A stretch of DNA of 64,000 nt from Embleya sp051903075 (GTDB lineage: Bacteria > Actinomycetota > Actinomycetes > Streptomycetales > Streptomycetaceae), in assembly GCF_051903075.1 (NCBI RefSeq), contig NZ_CP182423.1, positions 1,426,001-1,490,000 on the forward strand. The letters are read 5' to 3'. Of this stretch, positions 34,073 through 42,639 are shown in pieces (position 1 is the first letter of the stretch; each line of letters starts with the position of its first letter). Both the position numbers and the translations under genes were made by a program. The notes under the pieces were generated by a model. The model saw only the letters and a program-made list of their open reading frames with translations, did no database searches and was not told the origin of the DNA.

Positions 34073-35145
34073 GGGGTACCCACCTTCGAGGCGGTGACGG
34101 CCAGGGGGTCGATCGGGCAGGCGCCGGCGTGGGTGGGGGTCAGCGCGAGCAGGTTCGGCCGCTCCTCGGCGCACGCGGCCACGGCGTGCGGGCAGCGCGG
34201 GTGGAACGCGCATCCGCTGGGCGCCTGGCCGAGCTTGGGCGGCGAGCCGACGATCGGCACCAGCGCGGCGTTGCCCCCGTCCGGGTGCGGCAGCGCGTCC
34301 AACAGGCCCCGGGTGTACGGGTGTCGGGGTTCGCGCAGCACGTCGGCGCGCGGCCCGCTCTCCACGATGCGGCCCGCGTACATCACGCTGACCCGGTCGG
34401 CGAGGGCGGACATCACGCCGAGGTCGTGCGTGATGATGAGCACGGACAGGCCGTTCTCCCGGCGCAGTCGGTCCAGCAGGCGCAGGATGCCCGCCTGGAC
34501 GGTGACGTCCAGTGCCGTGGTGGGCTCGTCGGCGAGCAGCAGCGCCGGGTCGCAGGCGAGCGCGATGGCGATCGCGATGCGCTGGCGCATGCCGCCGGAG
34601 AACTGGTGCGGGTAGCGGCCGAGCGCCCGTTCGGGGTCGGGGATGCGCACCGTGGTGAGCAGTTCCACCGCGCGGGCGTTGGCCGCGCGCTTGTCCAACT
34701 TCTTGTGGTGGCGCAGGTGTTCCGTGAGCTGCTTGCCGACGCTGAGCATCGGGTGCAGCGAGGTCATCGGGTCCTGGAAGACCATCGCGACCCGGTTGCC
34801 GCGCAGGTCGCGGACCTGACGCGGGGTCATCTTCAGGACGTCGTCGCCCTCGACGAGCATCTGCCCGGCGGCGGTGCCGCCCTGCGGCAGCAGGCCGAGC
34901 AGGGCGAGCGCGGTCATCGTCTTGCCGGAGCCGCTCTCGCCGGCGAGGCCGACGATCTCGCCGCGCCCGACGGTGAGGTCGACGCTGTCGATGGCGCGCA
35001 GCGGGCGCCCGTCGGGGCCGGGCAGTTCGACGACCAGATCGCGAATCGCCAGCACGGGTTCCGCACCGGATATCGACTTCTCGCGGGTCGAGGCGGCGGG
35101 CGTCGAAGCGGGGTTCTCGTTCATCTCCGTCACTTTCGGAGTCAC
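34069..35145 (-). CDS. oppD: oligopeptide ABC transporter ATP-binding protein (OppD-like)
   Basis: 358 residues from a GTG at 35145, chosen because it overlaps the stop of the permease gene by GTGA as at the other junctions of the operon; an ATG at 35124 is the alternative. A ~20-residue polar lead, then the ABC domain: Walker A GESGSGKTMTALALL, signature QFSGGMRQRIAIAIAL, Walker B LLLADEPTTALD, H-loop THDLG, and the C-terminal extension with CAFHPRCPHAVAAC. The lead is encoded over a direct repeat CGAAAGTGAC. Second ATPase of the heterodimer with the OppF-like subunit. Confidence 0.92.
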   Translation of the reverse strand: MTPKVTEMNENPASTPAASTREKSISGAEPVLAIRDLVVELPGPDGRPLRAIDSVDLTVGRGEIVGLAGESGSGKTMTALALLGLLPQGGTAAGQMLVEGDDVLKMTPRQVRDLRGNRVAMVFQDPMTSLHPMLSVGKQLTEHLRHHKKLDKRAANARAVELLTTVRIPDPERALGRYPHQFSGGMRQRIAIAIALACDPALLLADEPTTALDVTVQAGILRLLDRLRRENGLSVLIITHDLGVMSALADRVSVMYAGRIVESGPRADVLREPRHPYTRGLLDALPHPDGGNAALVPIVGSPPKLGQAPSGCAFHPRCPHAVAACAEERPNLLALTPTHAGACPIDPLAVTASKVGTP

Positions 35146-36062
35146 TTTCGAATCGCCCGGGCCGTACGCGGGTCGAGCGCGTCGCGCAGGGTGTCGCCCA
35201 GGAAGTTGAAGGCGAGCACCGAGAGCAGGATGGCCGCGCCGGGGAAGACCGCGACCCACCACGCGTCGAAGTTCGCCGATCCGGCGTTGACCATGGCGCC
35301 CCACTCGGCGGCGGGCGGTTGCGCACCCAGGCCGAGGAAGGACAGTCCGGACAGCAGCAGTACCGCGTTGCCCAGGTCGAGCGCGGCGAGCACGGCGACG
35401 GGCCCGGCCAGGTTGGGCCGCAGGTCCACGGCGAGTACGCGCCATCCGGAGGCGCCGAGGAGTCGGTCGGCCTGGACGAAGTCCGATTGCCGCAGCGTCA
35501 GTACCAGGCCGCGTACCACGCGGGCGTAGGTCGGCCAGCTGACGATCACCACGGCGAGGACGGCGTTCGTCAGGTTCGGCCCGAGCGCGGCGACCACGGC
35601 CATGGCCAGGATGATCGCCGGGAAGGCGAGTACCAGGTCGGCGCAGCGCATGACGACCATGTCGATCCAGCCGCCGAAGTACCCGGCGACCGCGCCCAGG
35701 ACGGTACCGATGACCATCGCCAGGACCACCAGGAGCAGCGCCAGCGGCAGCGAGATCCGGGTGCCGTGGATGACCCGGGACAGGATGTCGCGGCCGAGTT
35801 GGTCGGTGCCGAACCAGTGGTCCCCGGACGGGGATTGGTACTTGGGCCACTTCTGCGCGAGGGGGTCCTCGGGGGAGATCAGCGAGGCGAACACGGCGGC
35901 GAACAGGAAGACGCCGATGATGGCGAGGCCGGTGACGGCCAACGGGCTGCGCCAGGGCGACTTCCCGGCGCGCCGGGGCTTGCGCCGGGGGGCGTCGTCG
36001 TCCGGACTGGGGGTGCGGTCGGCTCCGAGCCGATCGCCGAGGAACAGGCGCGTGGCGTTCAC
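35142..36062 (-). CDS. oppC: oligopeptide ABC transporter permease (OppC-like)
   Basis: 306 residues from a GTG at 36062 overlapping the preceding stop by GTGA. One N-terminal membrane helix, an extracytoplasmic loop with the dipeptide-permease motif HWFGTDQLGRDILSRVIHGTRIS, and five further helices. The EAA-type coupling loop is present around FVQADRLLGASGWRVLAVDLRPNLAGP. The ~45-residue cytoplasmic lead is longer and more Arg/Pro-rich than in most OppC proteins. Forms the membrane channel with the OppB-like permease. Confidence 0.92.
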   Translation of the reverse strand: MNATRLFLGDRLGADRTPSPDDDAPRRKPRRAGKSPWRSPLAVTGLAIIGVFLFAAVFASLISPEDPLAQKWPKYQSPSGDHWFGTDQLGRDILSRVIHGTRISLPLALLLVVLAMVIGTVLGAVAGYFGGWIDMVVMRCADLVLAFPAIILAMAVVAALGPNLTNAVLAVVIVSWPTYARVVRGLVLTLRQSDFVQADRLLGASGWRVLAVDLRPNLAGPVAVLAALDLGNAVLLLSGLSFLGLGAQPPAAEWGAMVNAGSANFDAWWVAVFPGAAILLSVLAFNFLGDTLRDALDPRTARAIRK

Positions 36063-37183
36063 GAGAGGCGAATCCTCGGGTCGATGACCCCGTAGAGCAG
36101 GTCCACGAGGAGGTTGATCACGACGTAGACGACCGCGACGAACAGGCAGACGCCCATGATGGACGGCAGGTCCAGGTTGAGCGCGCTCTTGTAGGCGTAC
36201 TGGCCCAGCCCCGGCCACGACAGCACGTTCTCGACGAGCACGGTGCCGGCGAGCATGCCGCCGAAGGTGAGTCCGGCGACGGTCAGGATCGAGGTGAGCG
36301 CGGGGCGCAACACGTGCCGACGGATGACCGTGCTCTCGGGAAGTCCCTTGGCCCGGGCGGCGCGCACGTAGTCGTTGCCGAGGGCTTCGAGTACGGCGGC
36401 GCGGGTGAAGCGGGTGAGCACGCCGATGTTGAAGGCGGCCAGCACGCAGGCGGGCAGGATCATCCGGGAGAAGGCCTCACCGAAGGTGCCGGTGTCGCCG
36501 ACCAGGAGCGAGTCGAGCGTGTAGAGGCCGGTGATCTCGTCCGGGGGGATCGCGCCGGGGGAGAGCCGACCGCCCGCCTGGATCCAGCCGAGCTTGAACG
36601 AGAAGACGTAGAAGGCGACTTGGGCGAGCCAGAAGACCGGCATGGACACGCCCGCGAGGCTGACCACCCGGATCACCCGGTCCGGCCACCCGTTGCGGGT
36701 GACGGCGGCGACGATGCCCAGACCGACGCCGATCACCAGGGCCAACACGATGGCGAACAGCGCGAGTTCGATGCTGGCGGGGACCTTGTCGGCCAGGTCG
36801 TCCCACACGGGTCGGTGGGTCTGCTGGGAGGTGCCCATGTCGCCCTGCAGCAGGTTGCCCAGGTAGGTGAAGTATTGCGAGGGCAGCGAGTCGTTGAGCC
36901 CGTTCTTCTCCTTGAACGCGGCGACCGCGGCCGGGTCGTTCTGGGCCCGGTCGCCGAGGTTCGCGGCGACGGGGTCGCCGGGCACGGAGTGGGTCAGCAC
37001 GAAGGCCAGGATGGTGATGCCCACGCACAGCAGCAGACCGATGGACAGGCGCACCAGGACGAACCTGGCGAAGGGGTGGGAGCCGCGCGCGGCCCGGGGC
37101 CCGGGGGCCGCACCCCCCGTGGGGGATGCGGCCGCCCGGGAAGTGCCGGGTCGGGCGGTGGGGTCAGCCGAGCTTGTCGACAT
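36059..37183 (-). CDS. oppB: oligopeptide ABC transporter permease (OppB-like)
   Basis: 374 residues. A ~40-residue Pro/Ala/Ser-rich cytoplasmic lead precedes six membrane helices. Typical DppB/OppB motifs: GDPVAANLG in the first periplasmic segment, LAQVAFYVFSFKLGWIQAGG, the coupling loop NDYVRAARAKGLPESTVIRRHVLRPAL, and NVLSWPGLGQYAYKSALNLDLPSIMG. The ATG at 37183 lies inside the end of the substrate-binding-protein gene (20-bp overlap), so translation is probably coupled. Confidence 0.9.
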   Translation of the reverse strand: MSTSSADPTARPGTSRAAASPTGGAAPGPRAARGSHPFARFVLVRLSIGLLLCVGITILAFVLTHSVPGDPVAANLGDRAQNDPAAVAAFKEKNGLNDSLPSQYFTYLGNLLQGDMGTSQQTHRPVWDDLADKVPASIELALFAIVLALVIGVGLGIVAAVTRNGWPDRVIRVVSLAGVSMPVFWLAQVAFYVFSFKLGWIQAGGRLSPGAIPPDEITGLYTLDSLLVGDTGTFGEAFSRMILPACVLAAFNIGVLTRFTRAAVLEALGNDYVRAARAKGLPESTVIRRHVLRPALTSILTVAGLTFGGMLAGTVLVENVLSWPGLGQYAYKSALNLDLPSIMGVCLFVAVVYVVINLLVDLLYGVIDPRIRLS

Positions 37184-38834
37184 CGATGTACCAGATCGGG
37201 TTGTAGCGCAGGTTCTTGACCGAGTTGTTCGCGGCGATCACCTGGGCGGGCTGGAGCAGCGGCATGAAGGGGCCGGTCTTGTTCATCGACTCCTGCAACT
37301 GCTTGTAGGCCGTCACGCGTTCCGCGTCGGACGTGGCCGTCTTGGCCTTCTGCGCCAGGCCGGACACCTCCGGGTTGGCCTCGGCCTTCCAGCCGGCGCG
37401 CAGGCTGACCAGCTCGCCGGGGGTGAAGGCGAGGTAGTCGCTGGCGTCCGGGTAGTCGGCCTGCCACCACCACAGGCCCATCGCCTCGGAGCCGTTGCGG
37501 TACGAGTCGAGCGCGGTCTGGGTGGGGGCCGGCTTGAGGTTGATGGTGATGCCGACCTCCTTGAGGTTGGCCTGCACCCGGGCGGCGAGGTCGCCGAAGT
37601 TGATGCCGTTGATCGTCACGTCGGACGCGTAGTACAGGTCGACGCTCGGGTTGTTCAGCCCACCCCTGGCCAACGCGGCCTTGGCGCGCGGGATATCGCG
37701 CTGGACGGCCTTGCCCGGGTCGAGCGCGCCGGTGAAGAAGCTGGGCACGATCCCGGCCGCCTGGGCGGATCCGGCGCCGGCCACGTCCAACAGGCTCTTG
37801 TAGTCCAGGCCGTAGCGCACGGCTTCCTGGAAGTCCTTGTTGGAGGTGGTCGGCGAGATCGCCGGGTTGTCGTTCGTGAACAGGAACGCGGTGGTGGGCG
37901 TGGGCTGTTGCAGCACCTGGGCCTGGCCCTTGACCTTGACCGCCTGGTCGGGCGACATGTCGAGGGAGATCTGGCTCTCGCCGCTGAGCACGTTCAACTG
38001 CTGGGTGTTCGCGGGCACGTTGCGCACCACAACCTTGGCGTACTTGGGCTTGGCGCCCCAGTAGTTCTCGTTGCGGGTGAGGATGACCTCGGTGGACACG
38101 TCGTACTTGGTGATCTTGTACGGACCGCTGCCCTGCGAGTCGCCGTTGAGGAACTGCTCGGCCTTGTCGCCCTGGTCGGCACCGGCCGCGTCGGAACCGC
38201 CGTGCGCGGCCACGGTCTTGGAGTTGACCACGCCGAGCGCCGGGGTCGCGATGCGGAAGGGCAGCGCGGGGTCGGCGGCCGCGGTGGTCAGCACCACCGT
38301 GTGCTCGTCCTTGGCGGTGGCGGTCACGCCGTCCAGCAGGAAGGCCGGGTTGCCCTTGAGGTTCTTGACCCGGTTGAAGGAGAAGACGACATCCTTCGCG
38401 GTGACCGGGGTGCCGTCGGAGAACTTGGCCTCCGAGCGCAGCGGGAAGGTGAAGGTCTTCGCGTCGGGCGAGGCCTCGTAGGAGGAGGCGAGCAGCGGCA
38501 CGGGCTTGGTCACGTCGCCGTTGGCGAAGGTGAGCAGCGTGTCGTAGACGGGCCGGGTGACCATGATGCCGGTGGGCTCGAAGGTGCGGCCCGGGTCGGC
38601 GGTCTTGAGGCTGAAGGAGGTGTCGACCACGAGGGTGCCTCCGCCGCCTCCGCCCTTGTCGTCGGTGTTCTTCTTCGCGCCGCCGCACGCGGCGAGCATC
38701 ATGGCGGCGGCCACGGTGACCGCGACGGGCGCGGCGGCGCGTCGCACGGCCCGGCGGCGGGCGGATCTGCTGCCTGCCGACCTGCCCGCGGTCGTGCTGC
38801 CGCTGTTGTCCCCGATGGCTTGATTGCCCTGCAT
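37164..38834 (-). CDS. oppA: peptide-binding lipoprotein of the ABC transporter (SBP family 5)
   Basis: 556 residues. A long twin-Arg-rich lead, then a hydrophobic segment and lipobox AAMMLAACGG (Cys near residue 50). Extracytoplasmic SBP_bac_5 domain: LVVDTSFSLKTADPGRTFEP, VYDTLLTF, FPLRSEAKFSDGTPVTAKDVVFSF, GSGPYKITKYD and NENYWGAKPKYAKVVVR. The ATG at 38834 has GAAAGG upstream. First gene of the opp operon. Cluster-5 proteins bind di- and oligopeptides, opines or nickel chelates; the genes on either side favour a peptide or opine ligand. Confidence 0.92.
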   Translation of the reverse strand: MQGNQAIGDNSGSTTAGRSAGSRSARRRAVRRAAAPVAVTVAAAMMLAACGGAKKNTDDKGGGGGGTLVVDTSFSLKTADPGRTFEPTGIMVTRPVYDTLLTFANGDVTKPVPLLASSYEASPDAKTFTFPLRSEAKFSDGTPVTAKDVVFSFNRVKNLKGNPAFLLDGVTATAKDEHTVVLTTAAADPALPFRIATPALGVVNSKTVAAHGGSDAAGADQGDKAEQFLNGDSQGSGPYKITKYDVSTEVILTRNENYWGAKPKYAKVVVRNVPANTQQLNVLSGESQISLDMSPDQAVKVKGQAQVLQQPTPTTAFLFTNDNPAISPTTSNKDFQEAVRYGLDYKSLLDVAGAGSAQAAGIVPSFFTGALDPGKAVQRDIPRAKAALARGGLNNPSVDLYYASDVTINGINFGDLAARVQANLKEVGITINLKPAPTQTALDSYRNGSEAMGLWWWQADYPDASDYLAFTPGELVSLRAGWKAEANPEVSGLAQKAKTATSDAERVTAYKQLQESMNKTGPFMPLLQPAQVIAANNSVKNLRYNPIWYIDVDKLG

Positions 38835-38908
38835 GGCGCACCTTTCTCAAGGCACCCGATCGGCCGATGACGGAACCGAGTGTTTGATCTGGCTGAACGG
38901 TGGGCTCG

Positions 38909-38938
38909 AAAGTAGGCGCGGGCCGAGGTGGTGGTCAA
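38909..38938 (-). promoter_or_regulatory. promoter of the opp operon
   Basis: On the minus strand TTGACC (complement of 38933-38938), 18-bp spacer, TACTTT (complement of 38909-38914), about 70 bp before the oppA-like ATG. Confidence 0.6.
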
Positions 38939-38948
38939 TGACTTTTTT

Positions 38949-38966
38949 CCACATCTCGACATGTGG
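38949..38966. promoter_or_regulatory. inverted repeat upstream of the opp promoter
   Basis: CCACAT and ATGTGG, exact, around CTCGAC, 10 bp beyond the -35 of the opp promoter. Candidate activator or repressor site. Confidence 0.5.
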
Positions 38967-39196
38967 GACCAAAAATTTATGTTTGGTGATCAAGGATCCA
39001 CATGGAGCGATCATTCTCCGCTTTGATAACGCTTTGATGACTGCTCGCCGGCTGCTCGATGACTGCTCACAGGCGTTGTCGGGGACAAATGCCGACAGCG
39101 GCGACCGGGAAGCGGCGAACCCGCTTTCACCGACGCGTACTTCGCTCGCGGTACGCCGGGAGGGCGTGCTTGACCCCCGCACCGAGCCAATCGATC

Positions 39197-39226
39197 TTGA
39201 CGGGGGATCGGCACCGTGCTTATCTT
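39197..39226 (+). promoter_or_regulatory. promoter of the XRE-cupin gene
   Basis: TTGACG (39197-39202), 18-bp spacer, TATCTT (39221-39226). Transcription would start near 39233, just before an inverted repeat at 39238. Confidence 0.6.
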
Positions 39227-39237
39227 CGCCCCGAAGC

Positions 39238-39254
39238 GTTCAATCACGTTGAAC
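39238..39254. promoter_or_regulatory. probable autoregulatory operator of the XRE-cupin gene
   Basis: GTTCAA and TTGAAC, exact, around TCACG, immediately downstream of the predicted transcription start. Confidence 0.6.
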
Positions 39255-39321
39255 AAGTCGATAGCACAAGCCAGGATCCACGAGTCGAGGGTACTCGGCA
39301 GCGAAGCGAACGGGATCGGAC

Positions 39322-39858
39322 ATGCTGGGTGACCGACTGCGCGAACTACGGCAGGCGCACGATCTGACCTTGCGTCAGTTGGCCGCCGCAGCCGGTATTT
39401 CCGCGGGCATGCTCAGCCAGTTGGAGAACGGCGCCGCGGAACCGAGCCTGAGCACCTTGCGCAAGCTCGCCCGCGTCTTCGACACCTCCATCGCCACCCT
39501 GTTCGACGACCCCGACGTACCGCGCGTGGCTGTCACCACGCGTGAGCGGCGCATGCGGCTCGGTGCCGCCCGTCAGCACATCACCTACTCCAGGCTCACC
39601 CCCGGAACGGGTGATCTGGAAGTGTTGGAAGCGGACATCGAGCCGGGCCAGGCCTCCTCCGACGAGCCGTACAGCCATCCCTCCACGGAATGCGCCACGG
39701 TACTCGCCGGAGAACTCGACGTCGAGGTGGACGGTCGCGTCCACCACCTGCACGAGGGCGACGCGATCACGTTCGACTCGCGTCTGCCGCACCGGTTCGT
39801 CAACAACTCCGACGCCCCGGCACGGCTACTGGTCGCGGTCACGCCGCCGATGCCGTGA
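39322..39858 (+). CDS. XRE-cupin regulator of the catabolic island
   Basis: 178 residues. HTH at residues 5-60 (HDLTLRQLAAAAGISAGMLSQLENGAAEPSLSTLRKLA), then a cupin_2 domain with STECATVLAGELDVEVDGRVHHLHEGDAITFDSRLPHRFVNNSD, where motif 1 lacks a full set of metal His. The plan is that of PuuR/SutR-type regulators, which control catabolism of amines, amino acids or peptides. It sits between the divergent opp operon and the downstream flavoenzyme operon and is the obvious controller of both. Confidence 0.88.
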   Translation: MLGDRLRELRQAHDLTLRQLAAAAGISAGMLSQLENGAAEPSLSTLRKLARVFDTSIATLFDDPDVPRVAVTTRERRMRLGAARQHITYSRLTPGTGDLEVLEADIEPGQASSDEPYSHPSTECATVLAGELDVEVDGRVHHLHEGDAITFDSRLPHRFVNNSDAPARLLVAVTPPMP

Positions 39859-40272
39859 GGCGCGGGTGCGCCCGAGGCATCGGAACGCGGGTACTTCCCA
39901 CGCCGTAGCGCGGCGGGCGGTCCCGGCGGGCCGGTGGTCGCGGGTACACCCGTCGCCGTAGCGCGGCGGGGCTCTCGGGCCGTCGCGACTTCGGGTGTTC
40001 CCGAGGTGGTACGGCATGGGTGTCACCCGCGCCGTACGGCCCGCGGGTACACCCGTCGCCGTAGGCGCGGGTCCCCTCGACGCCCCGCGACGTGCGGGCT
40101 CCGTTTCGCGCGGCGCGGTCGGCTTGCGCGTCCGGGGTGTGGTCGCTCCCCCACACCCCGGACGCGCCGGCCGACCGCGCCGTACGGCCGGAGCGCACGT
40201 ACCAGGCCCACCGGTGCCGAACGGCCCGCGTGTGTCGGATCCCGGGTTTGTGTCCCCGAAAGGATCGAGGGC
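39859..40272. repeat. repeat-rich spacer with REP-like units
   Basis: Copies of a ~30-bp unit CGCGGGTAC-A-CCCGTCGCCGTAG lie at 39886, 39939 and 40042, with more decayed versions near 39861 and 40016. Each contains the near-palindrome GGGTACACCC. A 32-bp hairpin closes the region (40111-40182). No coding frame is convincing. Confidence 0.65.
40111..40182 (+). terminator. 32-bp-stem hairpin between regulator and lyase genes
   Basis: The arms 40111-40142 and 40151-40182 pair over 32 bp with only two adjacent mismatches and an 8-base loop (TCGCTCCC). An unusually strong structure, in place to terminate the XRE-cupin transcript or to insulate the next operon. Confidence 0.65.
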
Positions 40273-41193
40273 ATGGACCGCACCACCGTCGACTGGCACG
40301 GCTACATACCGGCCGTGACCACCCCCTTCACCTCCCAGGGCGACCTCGACCTGACCGCCTGGGACGAACAACTGGAATGGTTCGCCGCCGAGGGTCTGGA
40401 CGGCGTGGTCATCGCCGGCACCACCGGCGAGTGGTACACGCTCACCGCGACCGAACGCGCCACCCTGTTCACCCATGCCGCCCGCCGGGTCCGCGGCCGA
40501 TACACCCTGCTCGGCGGCTGCAACGCCTACACCGCCACCGCCGCGATCGGCCACGCCCGCGCCGCCCGGGCCGCCGGCCTCGACGGCATCCTGCTCACCC
40601 CGCCGCCGTACGTGGTGCCCAACGCGCGCGAGACCATCGCCTTCTACGAGGAGGTCTCCACCGCCGTCGACATCCCGCTGTGCGTGTACAACTGGCCGCG
40701 CGGCACCGGCGTCGACCTGGACACCGACACCCTGACCGCACTCGCCGACCTGCCCACCGTGGTGGCGATCAAGAACTCCACCGGCGACTTCGGCGGCTTC
40801 GTCCGCGGCCTGGTCGCCCTGCACGAGCGGGTGCGCTACTTCGGCATCACCACCGACGCGGTCGGTGCCGCCCTGATGCGCGGCATCGGCGGCGACGGCC
40901 TGATGGGCGCCGGCGCCGTGCTCGGCCGCGACCACCCCGCCTTCTTCACCCACCTCGCCGCCGGCGACGAGGCCGCGGCGCTGGCGGTCGGCGCCCGCGA
41001 CCGGGTGCTGATGCGGGCATGGTTCACCCGCGACTACGGGCCGCGCTTCGCCAGCGCCCCCGCCATCCTCAAGCACGCCCTCACCCTGCGCGGCGTGCCC
41101 GCCGGTCACCCGCGCCGCCCGCTGCTTCCGCTCACCGTCGCCGAGGCCGACCAAGTCCACGCCACCCTCGTCGAGTTGGGACTCGTCTCCTGA
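40273..41193 (+). CDS. dihydrodipicolinate-synthase-family lyase (candidate 1-pyrroline-4-hydroxy-2-carboxylate deaminase)
   Basis: 306 residues. Class I aldolase barrel of the DHDPS/NAL family: GTTGEWYTL near residue 45, the Tyr of the proton relay in VYNWPRGTG, and the Schiff-base Lys in VVAIKNSTGDFG. True DapA has GTTGE followed by T/S; here Trp and the downstream residues differ, and the gene is joined to hydroxyproline-dehydrogenase-type genes. That context points to the deaminase that turns the pyrroline product into alpha-ketoglutarate semialdehyde. Start ATG at 40273. The stop overlaps the next ATG (TGATG). Exact substrate is inference. Confidence 0.82.
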   Translation: MDRTTVDWHGYIPAVTTPFTSQGDLDLTAWDEQLEWFAAEGLDGVVIAGTTGEWYTLTATERATLFTHAARRVRGRYTLLGGCNAYTATAAIGHARAARAAGLDGILLTPPPYVVPNARETIAFYEEVSTAVDIPLCVYNWPRGTGVDLDTDTLTALADLPTVVAIKNSTGDFGGFVRGLVALHERVRYFGITTDAVGAALMRGIGGDGLMGAGAVLGRDHPAFFTHLAAGDEAAALAVGARDRVLMRAWFTRDYGPRFASAPAILKHALTLRGVPAGHPRRPLLPLTVAEADQVHATLVELGLVS

Positions 41194-42362
41194 TGGAACG
41201 CACCGAAGTCCTGGTCATCGGCGGCGGGTTGCTCGGCTGCGCGGTGGCCTACCACCTCGCCCGCGGCGGCGCCGGCGTGCATCTGATCGAGAAGGACCAG
41301 CTGAACCGGCACGCCTCCGGCCAGAACGCCGGCAGCCTGCACTTCCAGCTGGAATACCGGATGATCCAACACGGCCACGCGGTCGCCGCCCGCGCCGCCG
41401 AGGCACTGCCGCTGCACCTGGACGCGATGAACTCGTGGGCGGGCCTGGAGGACGAACTCGGCGAACCGTGCGGCGTGCGCCGCGGCGGCGGCCTGATGCT
41501 CGCCGAGAGCCCCGAGGACCTGGCCCTGCTCGCGCACAAGACGCACCTGGAGCACAGCCACGGCCTCGACGTCGAACTCCTCGACGCCCGCGCCACGCAC
41601 GAGTTGGCCCCGTACCTGTCCGAGCGGGTCGTCGGCGCCGCGTGGTGCCCCGGCGAGGGCAAGGCCGACCCCCGCCTGGTCACGCACGCCTACGCCCGCG
41701 CCGCGCGGCGGCTCGGCGCCCGGATCGAGACCGGCGTACGACTGACCGCGCTGCGCCACGACGGCCGGCACTGGCTCGCCGACACCGCCGCCGGCCCGCG
41801 CCTGAGCGCGCGCGCCGTGGTCATCGCCGCCGGCGTGTGGACCGCCGAGGTCGCCGCGATGGCCGACATCCGGCTGCCCGTGGTCCCCGTCGCGCTGACC
41901 ATGACCGTCACCGCCGCCACCCGGCCGCTGGTTCCGCACCTGGTGCAACACGCCGGCCGGCGGCTCTCGCTCAAGCAGAGTGCGGAGGGCAACATCCTGA
42001 TCGGCGGCGGCCGGGCCGCCAAGTTCGTCCAGCACGCCGGCACCCTGGACCTGGACGCCCGCCCCGAACTGCGCCTGGACTCGGTCTTCGCCGGCGCCGA
42101 CGCCGCCCGCGTGGTGCCGGCCGTACAGCGGCTGCCCGTGTTGCGCGTGTGGTCCGGCGCCACCTCGCTCGCCCCCGACCAACTCCCGCTGCTCGGCGCC
42201 GTTCCGCGCCGCCCCGACCTGTTCGTCGCCACCGGCGGATCCGGCTTCACCCTCGGCCCCACCTACAGCCGCCTGCTCGCCGAACAGATCCTGACCGGAA
42301 GTACCGCCCTGCCCCTGGACGACTACTCCCCCGCACGGTTCGGAGCGTTGAACTTTGTCTGA
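41193..42362 (+). CDS. FAD-dependent oxidoreductase, DadA/HcnC/D-hydroxyproline-dehydrogenase beta-like
   Basis: 389 residues. N-terminal FAD motif VLVIGGGLLGCAVAYHLARGG, then SGQNAGSLHFQLEY, the usual GQNAG active-site-near segment of the DAO family, and the closing LFVATGGSGFTLGPTYSRLLAEQIL. The size and the neighbouring ferredoxin-like and large flavoprotein subunits match the three-part dehydrogenases HcnABC, OoxAB and D-hydroxyproline dehydrogenase, in which this subunit oxidises the amine carbon. The ATG overlaps the preceding stop by one base. Cytosolic or peripheral; electrons probably go to the respiratory chain. Confidence 0.88.
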   Translation: MERTEVLVIGGGLLGCAVAYHLARGGAGVHLIEKDQLNRHASGQNAGSLHFQLEYRMIQHGHAVAARAAEALPLHLDAMNSWAGLEDELGEPCGVRRGGGLMLAESPEDLALLAHKTHLEHSHGLDVELLDARATHELAPYLSERVVGAAWCPGEGKADPRLVTHAYARAARRLGARIETGVRLTALRHDGRHWLADTAAGPRLSARAVVIAAGVWTAEVAAMADIRLPVVPVALTMTVTAATRPLVPHLVQHAGRRLSLKQSAEGNILIGGGRAAKFVQHAGTLDLDARPELRLDSVFAGADAARVVPAVQRLPVLRVWSGATSLAPDQLPLLGAVPRRPDLFVATGGSGFTLGPTYSRLLAEQILTGSTALPLDDYSPARFGALNFV

Positions 42363-42639
42363 CCACTCCCCCTCCGGCCGTCCGGGGCAGGTGACCATCA
42401 CCCTCGACGGCGTCCCGCGCGAAGTGCCGGGCGGTCGCTCGCTCGCCGCCGCGCTGATCGCGATCGACGAACCCGTCACCCGGCACGACCGCGCCGGCCG
42501 GCCGCGCTCGGCCTACTGCGGAATGGGCGTGTGCTTCGAATGCACCGTCACCGTCGACGGCGCGCCCCTGATCCGCTCCTGCCAGGAACCCGTACGCGCC
42601 GGCATGACCGTGGACACCACCGGCGAGGAAGCCCGATGA
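42355..42639 (+). CDS. small [2Fe-2S] subunit (HcnA / dehydrogenase gamma-like)
   Basis: 94 residues if the TTG at 42355 is used (GGAGCG upstream); a GTG at 42391 would give a shorter protein. The cluster ligands are in AYCGMGVCFECTVTVDG and a later Cys in LIRSCQEP, the pattern of the small iron-sulphur subunits in Hcn- and D-hydroxyproline-type dehydrogenases. It overlaps both neighbours (8 bp with the upstream stop and ATGA with the downstream gene). Confidence 0.85.
   Translation: MSDHSPSGRPGQVTITLDGVPREVPGGRSLAAALIAIDEPVTRHDRAGRPRSAYCGMGVCFECTVTVDGAPLIRSCQEPVRAGMTVDTTGEEAR

Larger units (their letters stand above)
38835..39321. other. 487-bp AT-richer control region between opp operon and XRE-cupin gene
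   Basis: The least GC-rich stretch of the window (about 38930-39060). It holds one promoter for each side and two inverted repeats, listed separately. A direct repeat GATGACTGCTC occurs at about 39035 and 39058. No ORF with a ribosome-binding site is seen. Confidence 0.6.
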
